DNA from: Candidatus Omnitrophota bacterium
GTDB lineage: Bacteria; Omnitrophota; Gorgyraeia; Zapsychrales; Fredricksoniimonadaceae
Assembly (NCBI GenBank): GCA_903944345.1
Contig: CAJARJ010000013.1
Span: forward strand, 122,672-168,055
Direction: 5' to 3'
DNA: 45,384 nucleotides
Shown: positions 24,041 through 31,689 of the stretch, piece by piece
How positions within the stretch are numbered: position 1 is the stretch's first letter
Layout: each line of letters begins with the position of its first letter
Translations under genes and position numbers: made by a program
Notes under the pieces: generated by a model
The model's input: only the letters and a program-made list of their open reading frames with translations
The model's database searches: none
Told to the model about the DNA's origin: nothing

Positions 24041-26056
24041 TTACTTCTGAAGAACAGATTCATAAACCTTCTCCGACGACAACACATCTCTAAGAATGAG
24101 ATCAAGTAAGCTGTTTGTGACATAGAAAGGACGCATATGATCAGCATCTTTATAAAGCGGGAAACCATCATTAGTCGTCCCTTTACATATCGCGTCAGGA
24201 CAGACGACCGCAGAAACATCTATAACATTGATACCCTCTAAAGCCGCCAGTTTCTTTTGTAACTGCGTATTCAGAGCCAAAACATCTTGAGGAATAACAA
24301 AAGTTTGATCAGAAAAAGAAGGGAACTTTCGGTCAAAAAAATAATCACTTGAGAAAAGAAGCCTGCTCCCCATAACTTTAGGATCAAAATTATACGAAGA
24401 CGGGTTATCCAAAAGCACCGTAACCGAGAAAGAATGCCGCAGGCGATCTATTAATGCAATAAACTCAGACAAAGCTTCCGCTTGTCCATGCCCTTGCCTA
24501 AAATACAATCTTTCACCATCTTTTATAAAATAATAATTTGAACCATACAAGTCATCACTCTTTTGTGATTCTTTAATAAAATAACAATTAAAACATCCTG
24601 CAACCACCAATCGTTTTAAAGAACTATTATTGCGTATAACTTTACCAAAGCGATCAAATAAATCGAAACAATCACGACGCTTATCGGCCAACAAATAAGG
24701 AATCGGTGGACATCCGCCACCAGTTAGAAAAGCTATATTTAATGAGGATATATCTGTTAGCTTTGAGGCCAATGGAGCATACTGCTCTGCATGTGAATCA
24801 CCAAAGAATAGAACATCTATTGGCTTACTCTTATCAACAACAAACAGGCCGGGGATGTCCCCTGGCTGTAATTCCCCTGGATGTCCCCAATCACTTATTG
24901 CAGCATTAATTTTCTCAACTTTCTGTAGACTTCGTGCCTTAAGAAAGCCATTTGAAAAATATCCTAGAAACCCTATAAGAACGAATATTACTATACCTAA
25001 TACAGATAATAGAAAAATACTCTCCCTTGAGAATACCTGTTTGTTCCTGCATGGATTCTCTACAAAACGCCAAGTCAGATACGAGAGGAAGAAGATCAGT
25101 GCCAACAAGACAACCTTGAGTTGAGAACCCACCTGATTGAAGGTATAATGCCTTGCAAAAGCAAAGATAGGCTGATGCCAAAGATAAATGCTGTAACTAA
25201 TTAAACCAATACCTACAAATAGTCTACAACCGAGCAGCCGCCCTACAAAAGTCTTCTCAGAAGCATAAAGTATAATTAAAGCAGTTCCAACCGTAGGAAC
25301 AAGTGAATAAAGACTAGGGAACGGTATTTGCTTATTAAAAAGAAATACAGCATATAAGAGCGAAAAGAAACCTATTAAACCACCTAGCTCACAGATGGCC
25401 CTACTAGTTTTATCCCTATGTGGGTTCGACATATAAAAAGCAACGAAAACTCCGATCAGAAGCTCCCAACCTCGTGCCGGCAAAAGATAAAATGTTGCTT
25501 GTGGGTTAGCGACGGCACCAAAATGTGCTAAAGATAGACTGATGAGTGCAAGCACGAATAGGAAAACTAACACCCATCGTTTTGAGAAACACCATATTGC
25601 CTTTAAAAATAAAGGAAACACTACATAGTACTGTTCTTCAACAGACAAACTCCAAGTATGAAGAAGCGGCTTCAGTTCTGCGGCGGGATCAAAATACCCA
25701 CTTTCACGCCAGAATAAAATATTTGACATAAACATATTAACAGCCACTAAAGTCTTTGAAAAGTCCTTCATATCATTGGGCAAAAACAATACCCAAACAA
25801 AAGGGAGAGAAATAAACATAACAACAAACAAAGCTGGGAGGATTCGCCTTACTCTTCGTTCGTAAAAATTAACAATTGAAAATTTTCCTTGTTCCAGCTC
25901 AGCTAAAATAATTGTAGTAATAAGATAACCGCTAATTACAAAAAAAACGTCTACACCAACAAAACCTCCGCTAAATGACTGAAATCCTGCATGAAATAAG
26001 ACAACAGGAAGTACAGCAAAGGCCCTAAGCCCATCTATTTCCCGTCTATAGCCCAT
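24041..26056 (-). CDS. OafA-type acyltransferase with C-terminal SGNH domain
   Basis: A 671-aa membrane O-acetyltransferase of the acyltransferase-3 family. Seen: YRREIDGLRAFAVLPVVLFH (catalytic His near residue 20), GGFVGVDVFFVISGYLIT, FYERRVRRILPAL and HTWSLSVEEQYYVVFPLFL, with about ten membrane helices up to residue 360, then an SGNH domain with the nucleophile in FFGDSHAEQY and the distal His in DADHMRPF. Acetylates the surface polysaccharide. The family start YRxEIDGLRA fits the ATG at 26056; a start at 26074 would add six residues and would overlap a mini-ORF in the REP element as ATGA. Confidence 0.93.
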   Translation of the reverse strand: MGYRREIDGLRAFAVLPVVLFHAGFQSFSGGFVGVDVFFVISGYLITTIILAELEQGKFSIVNFYERRVRRILPALFVVMFISLPFVWVLFLPNDMKDFSKTLVAVNMFMSNILFWRESGYFDPAAELKPLLHTWSLSVEEQYYVVFPLFLKAIWCFSKRWVLVFLFVLALISLSLAHFGAVANPQATFYLLPARGWELLIGVFVAFYMSNPHRDKTSRAICELGGLIGFFSLLYAVFLFNKQIPFPSLYSLVPTVGTALIILYASEKTFVGRLLGCRLFVGIGLISYSIYLWHQPIFAFARHYTFNQVGSQLKVVLLALIFFLSYLTWRFVENPCRNKQVFSRESIFLLSVLGIVIFVLIGFLGYFSNGFLKARSLQKVEKINAAISDWGHPGELQPGDIPGLFVVDKSKPIDVLFFGDSHAEQYAPLASKLTDISSLNIAFLTGGGCPPIPYLLADKRRDCFDLFDRFGKVIRNNSSLKRLVVAGCFNCYFIKESQKSDDLYGSNYYFIKDGERLYFRQGHGQAEALSEFIALIDRLRHSFSVTVLLDNPSSYNFDPKVMGSRLLFSSDYFFDRKFPSFSDQTFVIPQDVLALNTQLQKKLAALEGINVIDVSAVVCPDAICKGTTNDGFPLYKDADHMRPFYVTNSLLDLILRDVLSSEKVYESVLQK

Positions 26057-26076
26057 TGAGCAACCTTTAATCATTG

Positions 26077-26160
26077 GGACCACACAGAATTATTTTTTGA
26101 CATATTTTACATACACTGGAACGAAGATGCTATTCGGGCCGACACAAGGTCGGCCCCTAC
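26077..26160 (+). repeat. composite REP element with hairpin
   Basis: Slightly degenerate arm (GGGACCACACAGAATTATTTT), TTGACATATTTTACAT, then AAGATGCTATTCG and a perfect 8-bp hairpin GGGCCGAC-ACAAG-GTCGGCCC (26136-26156). Read on the minus strand, the arm gives a mini-ORF (MSKNNSVWSQ, stop 26071) that ends on an ATGA with a possible start of the acyltransferase. Confidence 0.85.
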
Positions 26161-26207
26161 GCACGGCGAACAAAAAACAGCTACGCCCATTCGGTCTTAA
26201 AAGCTGC

Positions 26208-26269
26208 GTATCTGCTTGCTATTGAAGGTTAACTATAACATTTATATAAAGAAAAACAAGGGCAGGAAA
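26208..26269. repeat. third repeat family (R3), copy 1
   Basis: Matches 41157-41216 (TATCT, CTGCTATT, GGTTAA, ATAT, CAAAGAAAAACAAG) imperfectly. It continues as a short GC-rich stretch, GGAAAGGCCGGCGGGGCGGGA, which recurs at about 27785-27808. The remaining part of the gap 26093-26361 contains only repeat-derived sequence. Confidence 0.6.
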
Positions 26270-26283
26270 GGCCGGCGGGGCGG

Positions 26284-26367
26284 GAAGAAGATGCCATTCG
26301 GGCCGAGACGTGGTAGTTCTGCCAGGACCATCAAGAATGACGTTTTAGGAATCTTTTAACATCATCG
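26284..26367. repeat. distal part of a long REP composite
   Basis: Almost identical to 31730-31812: AAGATGCYATTCGGGCCGA, ACGTGG, TTCTGCCAGGACCATCAAG, AATGACGTTTTAG, ATCTTTTAACATCATCG. The identity ends sharply at CATCATCG, which looks like the second end of the element; here that end supplies the stop of the truncated toxin. Confidence 0.75.
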
Positions 26368-26499
26368 CCCAGGGTAAATACTTTTATCATTTGAAAGCAC
26401 ATCAATAAGCTGGCAGGCGGAGGTCTTGACATCCGATTTTTCAGTCTCATGAAGCTGCTTGAGCGAACGCTCAAAAGAAGGCTTAAACTCAAATTTCAT
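26362..26499 (-). pseudogene. truncated RelE-like toxin stub
   Basis: 45 codons from the ATG at 26499, which overlaps the antitoxin stop (ATGA). The sequence (KFEFKPSFERSLKQLH, TSACQLIDVLSNDKSIYPG) resembles the first half of RelE/YoeB-type toxins, whose catalytic second half is missing. The frame ends where the repeat composite begins, and its TGA is inside the repeat. Probably a disarmed toxin. Confidence 0.7.
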
Positions 26500-26759
26500 A
26501 AACCAGTCAAATAAGCCTTTGCACTGTCAATCGTAGAAAATGATTTTCCTTTTTCAGCTGATAACTTCTCTATTTTCTGCCATTCCTTTGCTGAATACGG
26601 GGACTTCAAAGTAACCTCGCACGGCATAATCGAAACGCCGTCTTTGTTTACACCAAAAGCCAGTGAAGCTCCATCTTTTAAATGAAGCAATTTACGAATC
26701 CTGGCAGGAATTGTAACCTGTCCTTTTGAAGTAATTTTTGCAGTTTCAATAATAGTCAT
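26496..26759 (-). CDS. AbrB/MazE-type antitoxin
   Basis: An 87-aa SpoVT/AbrB-type protein: AKITSKGQVTIPARIRKLLH and LKDGASLAFGVNKDGVSIMP form the swapped-hairpin DNA-binding domain (residues 5-45), followed by a helical toxin-binding tail (YSAKEWQKIEKLSAEKGKSF). Paired with the truncated toxin, so it is functionally an orphan. The upstream sequence has three copies of TAAGGATG-like units (about 26786-26806), a possible operator. GGAAAG precedes the ATG. Confidence 0.9.
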   Translation of the reverse strand: MTIIETAKITSKGQVTIPARIRKLLHLKDGASLAFGVNKDGVSIMPCEVTLKSPYSAKEWQKIEKLSAEKGKSFSTIDSAKAYLTGL

Positions 26760-26853
26760 TCTTTCCGCACCTTTTTAGTGTTTTCTTACATCCTTACATC
26801 CTTACAAATAGGATACTGCAAAAATGCACTTAAAACAAGGAGATAGATAATCC

Positions 26854-26920
26854 GGGACACACAGAATTGTTTTGTGACATATTTTACATGCGGCGGGAGG
26901 AAGATGCTATTCGGGCCGAG
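26854..26920 (+). repeat. composite REP element
   Basis: GGGACACACAGAATTGTTTT, GTGACATATTTTACATG, then CGGCGGGAGGAAGATGCTA and TTCGGGCCGAG; the hairpin is cut after its first half. Confidence 0.85.
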
Positions 26921-26938
26921 TTATGGCTATAATCGAGA

Positions 26939-27112
26939 TCAACTCTTACACGCAGCACATGCGCGGGACCTAAACCCGTATTTTTCCATCAACTTCCGGG
27001 CATTCTCCCTGATAAGGCGAATTTCCTGTTCATCCGAAAGGCCTTTTCGCTCCTCGTACAACTTTTCCTGAATCTTGTGAATCTCTCTCATGGCTTTAGG
27101 TTCTTTAAACAT
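26939..27112 (-). CDS. small antitoxin-like protein of PIN module
   Basis: 57 aa from the ATG at 27112, all helical and charged: FKEPKAMREIHKIQEKLYEE, LSDEQEIRLIRENARKLMEK, ending in YGFRSRACAACKS. It overlaps the PIN toxin gene by 8 nt. Short charged proteins of this kind are commonly encoded next to PIN-domain toxins of this class. The longer in-frame start at 27145 lies in the toxin gene and is less likely. No DNA-binding domain is evident. Confidence 0.65.
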   Translation of the reverse strand: MFKEPKAMREIHKIQEKLYEERKGLSDEQEIRLIRENARKLMEKYGFRSRACAACKS

Positions 27113-27572
27113 CGTCCACCACCTCCATGGGTGTATAAATATCAATGCCTCTGTATCCTTCTAATAAGTTAATCGCCACAACTTCACGCTTCGTCTTCAT
27201 CTTCACAATATGCTGAAAATTCCAGCTGAGAATAGCGTCCTGATTATTGACGGTCGCAATCGCGATGTGATAGGCGTCGTCCCTGTACTTCTGTGGAATA
27301 ACTCCCGCTGATAGATAATGCCCGGACAAACTCCTTGCTGCTTGATCCAACTCAAGGATATTCCAATCATGACTGTTAATGAGCTCCATTAAACGCGCCC
27401 GCTTTAACGACGGACAACGTTCAATCTCATCAAGAACGACATCAGAAAGGCTAACCTCGAACCGCTCGATCTGCTTAAAGAACTTAAGCGTCGCGTCCAT
27501 CTCCTTGGGAGCGTCATCGGCGAAGGCAAAGTTCAATACCGTCGTATCAAGATATAATTTCAACTTGTGCAT
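27105..27572 (-). CDS. PIN-domain toxin (VapC-like)
   Basis: A 155-aa PIN-fold ribonuclease. Seen: LYLDTTVLNFAF with the first acidic residue (Asp near residue 8), VVLDEIERCPSLKRARLMEL, PQKYRDDAYHIAIATVNNQD with the acidic pair around DDAYHIA, and ILSWNFQHIVKMKTKREVVA (N/D-F-x-H, third site). The ATG at 27572 has AGGG nine nt upstream; a TTG at 27605 would lie at the transcription start predicted from TATAAT and is rejected. The antitoxin-like gene follows with 8-nt overlap. Confidence 0.88.
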   Translation of the reverse strand: MHKLKLYLDTTVLNFAFADDAPKEMDATLKFFKQIERFEVSLSDVVLDEIERCPSLKRARLMELINSHDWNILELDQAARSLSGHYLSAGVIPQKYRDDAYHIAIATVNNQDAILSWNFQHIVKMKTKREVVAINLLEGYRGIDIYTPMEVVDDV

Positions 27573-27610
27573 TCTTTTGACCCTATTTCCTTTTCTATCA
27601 AACAACGTTA

Positions 27611-27619
27611 ATTATATCA
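27611..27619 (-). promoter_or_regulatory. extended -10 promoter of PIN module
   Basis: TGATATAAT on the minus strand, the same extended -10 as in front of the U32 gene. No good -35. Leader of about 32 nt. Confidence 0.5.
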
Positions 27620-27691
27620 TAATTTCCGGATAATTCTGCTCCTGGTCATTATTCCTTATAATTCGTGCATATCCAGCCAGATTGATAATCC

Positions 27692-27776
27692 GGGACACAC
27701 AGAATTGTTTCTTGACATATTTTACATGCACTGGAACGAAGATGCTATTCGGGCCGACACAAGGTCGGTTCCTGAA
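27692..27776 (+). repeat. composite REP element
   Basis: GGGACACACAGAATTGTTTC, TTGACATATTTTACATGCA, CTGGAACGAAGATGCTATTC and the hairpin GGGCCGAC-ACAAG-GTCGG (27751-27768). Followed to 27808 by the GC-rich stretch shared with 26266-26284. Confidence 0.87.
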
Positions 27777-27808
27777 ACAAGAGCGGGAAAGGCCGGCGGG
27801 GCGGGAGG

Positions 27809-28066
27809 TTACACAGGTTGCAGTTCGTACTGCACGCCTTCCCTCTTTTGAAGAACATGAAGAATGCCGAATAAATTCTCCGCCGTCGGATTCCCGTGCG
27901 CGCTTAACATCCGCATAATGCTTTTCGAATCTTTATGTATTTGTTTGGCCAATGCGGCCTGACTTAATCTGAGCTTCCTGCGTAAACGAGCAATCGAACG
28001 CGGGGTGTATGGCTTGACTTCCGCAACACATCGTTTCAATAAAAAAATGTGCCTAATTGGTGCCAA
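27809..28066 (-). pseudogene. chimeric XRE-type HTH gene, N-terminus missing
   Basis: An 85-codon frame whose only available starts are TTG. Its first helix-turn-helix part (PRSIARLRRKLRLSQAALA) is encoded by a stretch identical over 79 bp to the antitoxin gene at 29568-29873; the remainder (KQIHKDSKSIMRMLSAHGNP, then FGILHVLQKREGVQYELQPV) is the second half of a different XRE protein. It begins 1 nt after the ATPase stop without a Shine-Dalgarno. Likely a recombination product; if translated it would be an orphan HTH. Confidence 0.65.
27946..28024 (-). repeat. 79-bp perfect duplication, copy A
   Basis: Identical to 29690-29768. Encodes the start of an XRE helix-turn-helix on the minus strand. 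Confidence 0.97.
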
Positions 28067-28067
28067 G

Positions 28068-29288
28068 TCAAAAAGCCGTTACCGGGACAGCATAAATATT
28101 GGTCGCGATCGGATAGATCTTATCACCAGCGTACACAATAATGCCAGGGCCGGACTCCGGGTGACCTTTTAGAAACTCTCGCATAGAACGGGTATCGCCA
28201 AAGGAAAGTTGCTTTGATGACTTCACTTCCACCGCAATAACCTTATCGCCAGAACGAACAACAAAATCAACCTCTGCCCCCTCGCTTTTTGGCTTCCAAT
28301 ATCGTAGTTCAGGCGTGATCATCTGCAAAGAAGCCCACGACAATATCTGCTGAAAAACAAAATTCTCAAAGTATTTCCCTTTTACATTGTCTTTCTTGAT
28401 GCCCTGAGGTGAATGAATACCCGAAAGAAAACTGGCAACTCCCGAATCAAACCAGAAATATTTTGCCTGTTTATAAGACCGCTCCCCCTTGATCGAGTAA
28501 CCTTTTAACTCATAAAAAACATTCGTATCCTTCAAAAGACTCATATAGCGGCTGACATTCGTCCTCGTTTCACCGCAAGAACTAGCCAATTCCTCCTGAA
28601 CGCTTTCCCAGCCGGTCGCCTTCGCCAAAAGCTCCATAAGACGACGAAAACGCTGCGGATGCCTGATCTTGACCAGATCCTGAATGTCCCTTTGAATAAA
28701 TGTATCCACGTAGCTGCTCATTCTTTCGAGGGCGATCTTTGTATTACTTGCCAGAACAACACCCGGCAAACACCCGCGCCACACTGCCTGCATAATATCC
28801 GCATCAGATCCAACATCAGCCGCCTTGATCTCTTTTCCCTCCCAGACCTTCTCTAAAACCCCCTGTGCAGACAAGCTCTGAAATTCTCGGAAAGCAAAAC
28901 CGGTTAAATGCAGGTAACGCGCCCTTCCAGCCAGAGTCTCCCTGGGGGATTTCCTTAATGACACATTCCCGGAACCCGACAGAACAAATTTCCTTTGGCG
29001 ATGGGTTTTATCAACAAGATACTTAACGGTCAGCAATAATTCGGGGCAACGCTGCACCTCATCAATAATGGTCGGCCTATCCTCAGCAAGCAAGCCCTTC
29101 GGGTCTTCCTTGGCCTGCTCCAAAGCATCCGCATCATCCAACGTCAGATATCGCCATTCCTTAAAGAAATCAGCCTGCTCCAAAAGCGTACTTTTGCCTA
29201 CCTGTCTCGGACCTGTCAAAACAACAACAGGATTCGATTCCAAAGCCTCAGCAAGTTTTGTTTCCATCCAGCGCGGAATATACTTCAT
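28068..29288 (-). CDS. AAA ATPase with DUF4143 (PD-(D/E)xK-like) domain
   Basis: A 406-aa protein of the COG1373 group. N-terminal P-loop (VVLTGPRQVGKSTLLEQ, residues 22-38) and Walker B-like PTIIDEVQRCPELL, then FVLSGSGNVSLRKSPRETLA and GRARYLHLTGFAFREF, a middle winged-helix-like region (SCGETRTNVSRYMSLLKD) and the C-terminal nuclease-like domain with EVDFVVRSGDKVIAVEVKSS (D-x-ExK-type site). Role unknown; genes of this group are accessory and often found in genomic islands. The ATG at 29288 has AAGGAG eight nt upstream. An array of four 22-nt iterons precedes it. Confidence 0.92.
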   Translation of the reverse strand: MKYIPRWMETKLAEALESNPVVVLTGPRQVGKSTLLEQADFFKEWRYLTLDDADALEQAKEDPKGLLAEDRPTIIDEVQRCPELLLTVKYLVDKTHRQRKFVLSGSGNVSLRKSPRETLAGRARYLHLTGFAFREFQSLSAQGVLEKVWEGKEIKAADVGSDADIMQAVWRGCLPGVVLASNTKIALERMSSYVDTFIQRDIQDLVKIRHPQRFRRLMELLAKATGWESVQEELASSCGETRTNVSRYMSLLKDTNVFYELKGYSIKGERSYKQAKYFWFDSGVASFLSGIHSPQGIKKDNVKGKYFENFVFQQILSWASLQMITPELRYWKPKSEGAEVDFVVRSGDKVIAVEVKSSKQLSFGDTRSMREFLKGHPESGPGIIVYAGDKIYPIATNIYAVPVTAF

Positions 29289-29326
29289 AGACCGATCTCC
29301 TTTGGACATAAGCATATCACAGAATT

Positions 29327-29403
29327 ATGCACAAATCGACATAATATTATGCACATATTGACAAATTAATATGCACAAGTTGATAAGATTATTTGCACAT
29401 ATT
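29327..29403. promoter_or_regulatory. array of four 22-bp iterons before the ATPase gene
   Basis: Four direct repeats with the core TGCACAWRTTGA on the plus strand; TGCAC begins at 328, 350, 372 and 394 (plus 29000), an exact 22-nt period, i.e. about two helical turns, all on one DNA face. The minus strand reads TTGTGCAT. Probably binding sites of a regulator, perhaps the ATPase itself; promoter elements overlap the array. Confidence 0.75.
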
Positions 29404-29426
29404 AGCTGGCTCACTAAAGATAATTC

Positions 29427-29510
29427 GTGACACACAGAATTGTTTTGTGACATATTTTACATGCGGCAAGGAGAAGATGCTATTCGGGCCGACACAACGC
29501 CAGCCCCTCG
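29427..29510 (+). repeat. composite REP element
   Basis: GTGACACACAGAATTGTTTT, GTGACATATTTTACATGCGG, AAGGAGAAGATGCTATTCG and a degenerate hairpin GGGCCGAC-ACAAC-GCCAGCCC. Confidence 0.9.
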
Positions 29511-29567
29511 TTCACAATAAAAGGGGCGGTGTTTGCCGTAAGAAAGCCGATAAAAAGGTGACCCTCA

Positions 29568-29873
29568 TCAGAGTATCGCAGTCAGTCCCTTTTCATCAAT
29601 AATGTGCAGCAATTTCAAGGCAGGACCGGAGGGTTTCTTGGATCCTTGTTCCCATTTCTGTACTGAATAAACACTTGTATTAATAAAACTGGCCAATGCG
29701 GCCTGACTTAATCTGAGCTTCCTGCGTAAACGAGCAATCGAACGCGGGGTGTATGGCTTGACTTCCGCTAAAGCCAAAGCTCTTACTTCTTTGAGGGTTA
29801 TTTCAGAAACAGAGCCTGTTTTATAAAGGCCTTCAATTGTTTCAAGAACCATGTTTCTTACGCTGTTTTCCAT
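29568..29873 (-). CDS. XRE-family antitoxin (HigA-2-like)
   Basis: A 101-aa protein with an N-terminal helical region (VRNMVLETIEGLYKTGSVSE) and C-terminal HTH (ARLRRKLRLSQAALASFINT, SVYSVQKWEQGSKKPSGPAL, KLLHIIDEKGLTAIL), the arrangement of antitoxins cognate to HigB-2/RelE-type toxins. The toxin gene is 2 nt upstream. Its HTH coding region contains the 79-bp segment duplicated at 27946-28024. Confidence 0.9.
   Translation of the reverse strand: MENSVRNMVLETIEGLYKTGSVSEITLKEVRALALAEVKPYTPRSIARLRRKLRLSQAALASFINTSVYSVQKWEQGSKKPSGPALKLLHIIDEKGLTAIL
29690..29768 (-). repeat. 79-bp perfect duplication, copy B
   Basis: Identical to 27946-28024. This copy lies in an intact gene and is therefore the likely donor. 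Confidence 0.97.
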
Positions 29874-29875
29874 AG

Positions 29876-30250
29876 CTACTCCATTCCGGCAATTACAGTA
29901 AACTCATTATGCTTAACGTTCCTGACAATATCATCATCAGTCAAACTCTGATATACGTCAGACATCTTATGCAAAAGCCTGATCTCCATAGCATTCAGAT
30001 TGTCTTGCTGGTTTTTATTAAAACCCAGACAAAGAATCAGCTTCTTGCCTTTTTGATAAAATAATATGGTTCTCCCCCCGCCGCTCTTACCTTTTCCAGC
30101 CAGCGCGATACGTTTCTTGAACAAATGATTCCCAAGATTTGCTTCGAACAACCCCCTCTCAAATTCACGAACGAGTGCACACAACACGGCATCTGTAATG
30201 CCCTGCTCCCGAGACCACCGAACAAAATATTTACTTTTTAAATATATCAT
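29876..30250 (-). CDS. HigB-2/RelE-type toxin
   Basis: A 124-aa toxin of the RelE (PF06296-like) group. Seen: KYFVRWSREQGITDAVLCAL, NHLFKKRIALAGKGKSGGGR with RTILFYQKGKKLILCLGFNK (basic loop plus the Gly-rich turn typical of HigB-2), then KNQQDNLNAMEIRLL. It precedes its antitoxin by 2 nt. A palindromic operator lies just upstream, and the predicted -10 is close to the ATG at 30250. Confidence 0.9.
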   Translation of the reverse strand: MIYLKSKYFVRWSREQGITDAVLCALVREFERGLFEANLGNHLFKKRIALAGKGKSGGGRTILFYQKGKKLILCLGFNKNQQDNLNAMEIRLLHKMSDVYQSLTDDDIVRNVKHNEFTVIAGME

Positions 30251-30258
30251 ATTCAGCT

Positions 30259-30275
30259 ATAAGACCAAGTCTTAT
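30259..30275 (-). promoter_or_regulatory. palindromic operator of HigB-2/HigA module
   Basis: ATAAGAC-CAA-GTCTTAT, a perfect 7-bp inverted repeat 8 nt before the toxin ATG. A possible -10 TTATAG lies within it, minus strand. Confidence 0.6.
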
Positions 30276-30330
30276 ACACAAGAAAGTATAGTTCTTGGCC
30301 TCATATCTGTCAAGAGCAAAAAGCTAATCC

Positions 30331-30375
30331 GTGACACACAGAATTGTTTTGTGACATATTTTACATGCGGCGGGA
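30331..30375 (+). repeat. solo REP arm (long)
   Basis: GTGACACACAGAATTGTTTT, GTGACATATTTTACATGCGG, CGGGAA; the hairpin part is missing and AbiE regulatory sequence follows. Confidence 0.88.
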
Positions 30376-30404
30376 AAGCTCTATCGAGATAGCTTGATTA
30401 AATA

Positions 30405-30436
30405 TTGCATACAAGTATACATTATTGTATACTTGT
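30405..30436 (+). promoter_or_regulatory. abiE promoter with perfect palindrome
   Basis: TTGCAT (30405-30410), 17 nt, TATACT (30428-30433). ACAAGTATAC-6 nt-GTATACTTGT (30411-30436) is a perfect 10-bp inverted repeat, a likely AbiEi operator. The -10 ends 10 nt before the ATG at 30444, so the leader would be only a few nt. Confidence 0.75.
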
Positions 30437-30443
30437 GTTCGAT

Positions 30444-31007
30444 ATGAACACGCCAACACGATTAAAAATTCTTATGGGTTCCGGACGAACGGTATTTCGT
30501 CCACAAGATCTTCGTGTGCTTTGGAAAGACAAGCCTCTCACCGCGAAAATCAGCACTGCACGAATGGTAAAACAAAAACTAATTCTCCGCTTGGCTAAAG
30601 GTTACTACGCTATTGATGAAAATTACGACACCCGCAGTTTGGCCAATCTGGTGATCAGCCCTTCTTATGTATCTTTTAACAGCGCGCTGGCAGACGCAGG
30701 GATCAACTTCCAGCAACGCAACAGCATTGATTCGGTATCACTTCTTTCTTACCGGAGAGAAATCCAGGGAATCACCTACGCCTATCACTCCATGAAAAAA
30801 GAATTGTTCTTTCGACAAGAAGGAATCATTACAAAAAACAACATCTCGCTTGCCTGCCCTGAACGGGCCATTCTGGATTCATTATATTTCGGATTTATGC
30901 CCGATATTGATACGCCCGATCGTCTTGACCGAAAGTATTTAATACAATTGAGCAGTCTCTTTCCTCTAACAATCCGGAAAAAAGCGCTTGAAATCTATGG
31001 AACGTAA
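30444..31007 (+). CDS. abiEi: AbiEi antitoxin of type IV TA / abortive infection module
   Basis: A 187-aa protein with an N-terminal winged helix (RLKILMGSGRTVFRPQDLRV, ISTARMVKQKLILRLAKGYY) followed by the AbiEi core (SYVSFNSALADAGINFQQRN, SVSLLSYRREIQGITYAYHS, ACPERAILDSLYFG). In AbiE, this antitoxin represses the operon and counteracts the nucleotidyltransferase toxin. The ATG at 30444 was chosen because it follows the promoter/operator; an in-frame start at 30405 would precede transcription. One of two genes on the plus strand in the TA island; overlaps abiEii by 11 nt. Confidence 0.9.
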   Translation: MNTPTRLKILMGSGRTVFRPQDLRVLWKDKPLTAKISTARMVKQKLILRLAKGYYAIDENYDTRSLANLVISPSYVSFNSALADAGINFQQRNSIDSVSLLSYRREIQGITYAYHSMKKELFFRQEGIITKNNISLACPERAILDSLYFGFMPDIDTPDRLDRKYLIQLSSLFPLTIRKKALEIYGT

Positions 31008-31689
31008 GTTTGATAAAGACCTTCATCGCAGATACCTGACTACATTGCTGGCAGGAGTTGCCAAGAATTTCCCTGACAAAATCGCCTTCAAAGGCGGAAC
31101 CTGCGCTTTGTTCTTCTATAATCTCCCCCGCTTCTCTTTTGATCTTGATTTCGATATGCTCAAACCATTTTCCGTTGAAGATACGGCACGTTTACGTTCC
31201 ATCCTTGGCCGGGAAGGACGCGTCCTCGACTGGCAAGATAAACATTTCACACTTTTAGGCGTTCTCGATTATGGAAGAGGTTACCCCAATATAAAGATTG
31301 AACTTAATAAAAGAATCTGGACGGCGAATAAATTCAAACCCGTCTGGTTTCTGGGCGTCTCTCTCATCATCCCGGATGAAACAACGATTCTGACAAATAA
31401 ACTGGTCGCCTTGACTGACCGAAGAACACCTGTTGCACGCGATCTATATGATGTCTGGTATTTCCTCAAGATGGGATTCCGCGCCAACCCTGATCTGATC
31501 AACGAACGAACAGGTAAATCAACTGTTGAGTTTCTCCGGATGACGACTGAATTTATTAAAAAAACTTTCACTCCAAGAAACGTTTTGCAGGGCTTGGGTG
31601 AAGCCTTGGACGAAGATCAGAAACAATGGGCAAAAAAGCAGCTTATTGAAGAGACCCTTGTTATGTTGCAGGGAAGAGATAATCCGTGA
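30997..31689 (+). CDS. abiEii: AbiEii nucleotidyltransferase toxin
   Basis: A 230-aa type IV toxin of the DNA polymerase beta-like nucleotidyltransferase superfamily. Seen: PDKIAFKGGTCALFFYNLPR (GG-T motif of the nucleotide site), FSFDLDFDMLKPF (catalytic Asp pair), IKIELNKRIW and PVARDLYDVWYFLKMG (the conserved DxYD element of the family). It would modify tRNA or another target when free of AbiEi. The ATG at 30997 overlaps the antitoxin gene. Its last three codons and TGA (AATCCGTGA) are the outer end of a REP arm. Confidence 0.92.
   Translation: MERKFDKDLHRRYLTTLLAGVAKNFPDKIAFKGGTCALFFYNLPRFSFDLDFDMLKPFSVEDTARLRSILGREGRVLDWQDKHFTLLGVLDYGRGYPNIKIELNKRIWTANKFKPVWFLGVSLIIPDETTILTNKLVALTDRRTPVARDLYDVWYFLKMGFRANPDLINERTGKSTVEFLRMTTEFIKKTFTPRNVLQGLGEALDEDQKQWAKKQLIEETLVMLQGRDNP

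Noticed and set aside
29327-29403. CRISPR array
   Set aside because: Only four units, 22-nt period without spacers of 30-40 nt, and no cas genes; better explained as iterons/operators.
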